Assembly: GCA_013398295.1 (NCBI GenBank)
Contig: VZSF01001145.1
Location: forward strand, 310,470 to 374,469
DNA: 64,000 bases
Direction: 5' to 3'
From: Chionis minor
Taxonomy: Eukaryota > Chordata > Aves > Charadriiformes > Chionididae
Below the pieces are notes generated by a model. That model was not told the DNA's origin, made no database searches, and saw only the letters and a program-made list of their open reading frames with translations. Positions 61,536-64,000 of the stretch are shown here, one piece after another; within the stretch, counting starts at the first letter, position 1, and every line of letters starts with the position of its first letter. The position numbers were made by a program, and so were the translations under genes.

Positions 61536-63805
61536 AATCAGCCTCTTAAGGCTGTATTCTGATTTTATATACACTAGCTTGGATCTGGAGCATGCCTGAG
61601 ACAGACTCCGCAGCTTAAAACTTGCAGTTAAACATGAAAGCAGATCTTAGGAGTACAGGGGATAAAATTGACAAAGCAAATTAAATATTGCTGTGCGTAA
61701 GTAAATATTGCCACAAGTATGCACCTTAGCTGTGAATCCTCGCTGCTGTAAGGTCTTCAAGGCTGGTCTGCCTTTCCTTCAACTCTCTTATATAGCTGTG
61801 GGGTGAAAACTCACACTTGAAATGCTGGAGACTGAATCTGAGATTTGAAAACAGTATTCCTCCTCCAGTTCATCTCTCCCTGTCTCCCCTGACCTGATGG
61901 ATATTTGACTGTGTACATAAAGTGAGAAAACTTCAACAGATGTCCTTCGCTCTGATATCTTAAAGGTTATTTGACCGTGCAAACAAAGCGTGACCTGATA
62001 GCTCAGCTTCAGATGAGCTGAAGGGAGGTCCTCATCATGGAGAACCTCCTCCACACGAGTCATTCAGCTGACCTTGAAAGGCCATGCCTTTGCATTATCT
62101 GGATACTCCTGCAGTTTGGTCCATAGGCAGGAGAGGGAGAGGAATGGCTGGTATGGGAATCCCTTGAGGTTCATGTACATCTCCGGGTGTCTTAGCTCTG
62201 CCAGGGCTTGGTAGGTTTGCTTAGACTTTTTGGCAGAAAATTAGACACCTGCTTGGAGCATCTCAGTGGAGCTTGTGTGCTGAATTCAGGCTCCTCATCA
62301 TCCAGCCCTGTTATCGAGGCTTTTCCAGAATTTAATCCCTTCATTTCTCTGAAATGCTGCTCTGCATTCAGGCTTGCAAAGAGAAAGAGCTCAGATTCAG
62401 ACAGTAAAAAAACCCAGAGAACCCTGCTGTACCACCGCTTCTCCAAGTGCTATGGTCTAGAGGCATCTGGCATGCAAGAGTTGTGCAAGATGCACACCTC
62501 TTCAAACTGTTTGTGGCCTGTCCAGCACTGTACAAGCTAATTATAATTATTTCACTGAAGAACATTCCTTTCAGCAGCTCATCAGTGCAGGGATAGCTGC
62601 ATTTTTCAATTAAGGAGAAAGGTTTGATTATTGATCCTTTGTAGATGGATTGGGGCAATAGTGACTCAGCTGTTGTAGCAACACACAAGCTCCAGACTGC
62701 AAGTTGGCTGTCATCCGCTTGACACTCAGCCTTTTTGTGACTTTTTTCACCCCCAGACACTGGCAGCAGAGCAATGGAAAACAGAACGTGTTCAACAAGT
62801 AGGAGTGTTTACTCTTGTCATGACACAATTTGGGATTTTCCGTTTAAGCTTGAAAAACAAATGCTAAACAGCATTTATTAGGAAAATAGTAGCTATGAGG
62901 TAAACTTATGTCAACAAATGTCAAGAGGTCAAACAGACAACACATGGCACTCAGTTGAATATTCTATGTGTTCCTAGAAGCAGTGTGAAAGCTGGCTGAA
63001 AAAGTATTTGCTGGAGTCTTATAGTGACTGGGGAATAGGGCAAGTCCAGAAAGTTCCTGAAAGCAAAGCCTTATTCTGCTTTGTTGTAACAGAGGTCTTT
63101 TCTTCATGCACCAAACCCAAGTGCTCCAGATGCCAAAGCTAGGGAATGGCAGGGGATGCTGACACTGGCATGGCCACGTCACCAGCAGGAGCCAGAGGAC
63201 GCAGGACAGTCTGGTGCCACAGACATCCCCACTCCAGCCTGGGTGGAGAATAACTCTGATTTTTCCCATGCTGCTCCCAAATTAAGTTGTCAGAATTCCT
63301 CCCCAAAACAGTCCTAACCACCCCACCAATGTGAGAGATTCACAGCTGCTTCTGGTGAAGGTGCTCAGCTCTAATTAACAGAGACAGAAATCTGCTCAGC
63401 AAGCAAGAGGGAAGGCAAGACTAATGGTGGAAGCTAAATATAAGGAAAAGGAGGGTAACCATCCCTGCTTCAAGTAACCTTCATATGTCGTCCTCAACAA
63501 TCATGAACCTGTATGGTGCCTTCACGCATTTTTACATCATACTCATTTTTATTCTTACCTTGTTTTTAACTCCTTGAGTTGTGTTTTTAAGAAGAATTTC
63601 ATATGACACGAGATTCATAATGAATACCATGAATTAGACCATTCCTTTATTTAGGCAACAGCTGGAGACTGGGTAAATCTTATACTGTCAGAACTCCTGC
63701 CTTCCTGGGTTACTGGCTGTCTACAGAAATCTTACCCTTGTCCATCTTCAGAATGCCTTGGCATCATCTGAATAGAAATAATGAATACATAAAATATCAC
63801 AAGTA

Positions 63806-64000
63806 ATCATAGAATGGTTTGGGTTGGAAGGGACCTTGAAGATCATCTAGTTCAACACCCGCTGCCCTGGCCAGGGACACCTCCCACTAGACCAGGTTGC
63901 TCAAAGCCCCATCCACCCTGGCCTTGAACACTTCCAGGGATGGGGCATCCACAGCTTCTCTGAGCAACCTGTTCCAGTGCCTCACCACTCTTATAGTAAA
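63806..64000 (-). mobile_element. CR1 LINE, 3' end, cut by the window edge
   Basis: Minus-oriented CR1 whose 3' tail starts at 63806 (TCATAGAATGGTTTGGGTTG) and continues through GGAAGGGACCTTGAAGATCA, CCCACTAGACCAGGTTGCTC and CTTCCAGGGATGGGGCATCC to the last base. It belongs to the same 3'UTR type as the deleted fragment at 30.93 kb and differs from those at 52.1 and 54.7 kb. The rest lies outside the window. Confidence 0.92.

Larger units (their letters stand above)
54999..63805. other. Unique non-coding DNA, no gene seen
   Basis: Almost 8.8 kb without a recognised gene. It holds an A-rich tract (55.32 kb), a CA repeat (56.34 kb) and degraded old repeats near 59.05 and 61.48 kb. The longest frame (130 codons, minus, 62368-62760) overlaps a 110-codon plus frame and has no known domain. 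Confidence 0.55.

Noticed and set aside
1..64000. CRISPR array, operon, riboswitch or other prokaryotic system
   Set aside because: The sequence is vertebrate. No regularly spaced repeats with unique spacers, ribosome-binding sites or packed genes occur.

Overview
The window looks like 64 kb of bird chromosome with no recognisable protein-coding gene. Three things point to a bird: CR1 LINE copies with the avian 8-bp ATTCTRTG-type tail, solo LTRs of ERVL-like type whose ends and internal landmarks match LTRs I know from birds, probably neoavian, and the compact, CpG-poor, moderately AT-rich background. No open frame outside the retrotransposons has a product I recognise. The longest (146 and 163 codons) are near what chance gives in 64 kb. 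I read the window as intergenic, or as one very large intron, possibly a gene desert beside a developmental gene. That last point is inference.

Layout. 1-14.8 kb is unique non-coding DNA with a purine tract (2.76-2.82 kb), a T16 run (6.22 kb) and a short plus-strand CR1 tail (10.80-10.89 kb). 14.85-17.68 kb holds two solo LTRs of different but related families. Both have their sense strand on minus, and each is bounded by its own perfect 5-bp target-site duplication (GTGTT and CCATC). 17.7-35.6 kb is unique DNA with a degenerate ancient amniote repeat (25.4 kb) and a second plus-strand CR1 tail (30.93-31.01 kb). 35.58-36.0 kb holds a broken piece of a non-CR1 LINE reverse transcriptase on minus. 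36.4-44.1 kb is AT-rich, with an island of about 15% GC at 37.0-37.3 kb. 44.2-50.4 kb is mixed: a GC-richer stretch, simple repeats and several segments that read like conserved non-coding elements. 50.49-55.0 kb is a cluster of three minus-strand CR1 copies. The middle one keeps a long, nearly readable ORF2 frame with stops and a mutated RT active site. 55.0-63.8 kb is unique DNA with degraded old repeats, and a sixth CR1 runs off the right edge from 63.81 kb.

The clearest anomaly is technical. A 361-bp stretch of the first clustered CR1 is present twice, without differences that I can see, on the two sides of the only N in the window (51355). This is most simply two overlapping contig ends that were joined without being merged.

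I found no convincing new biological system. The best biological leads are the non-CR1 LINE remnant, a 95-nt identical block shared by two otherwise diverged CR1 copies, the paired solo LTRs with one CpG-dense promoter end, and several candidate conserved regulatory elements.
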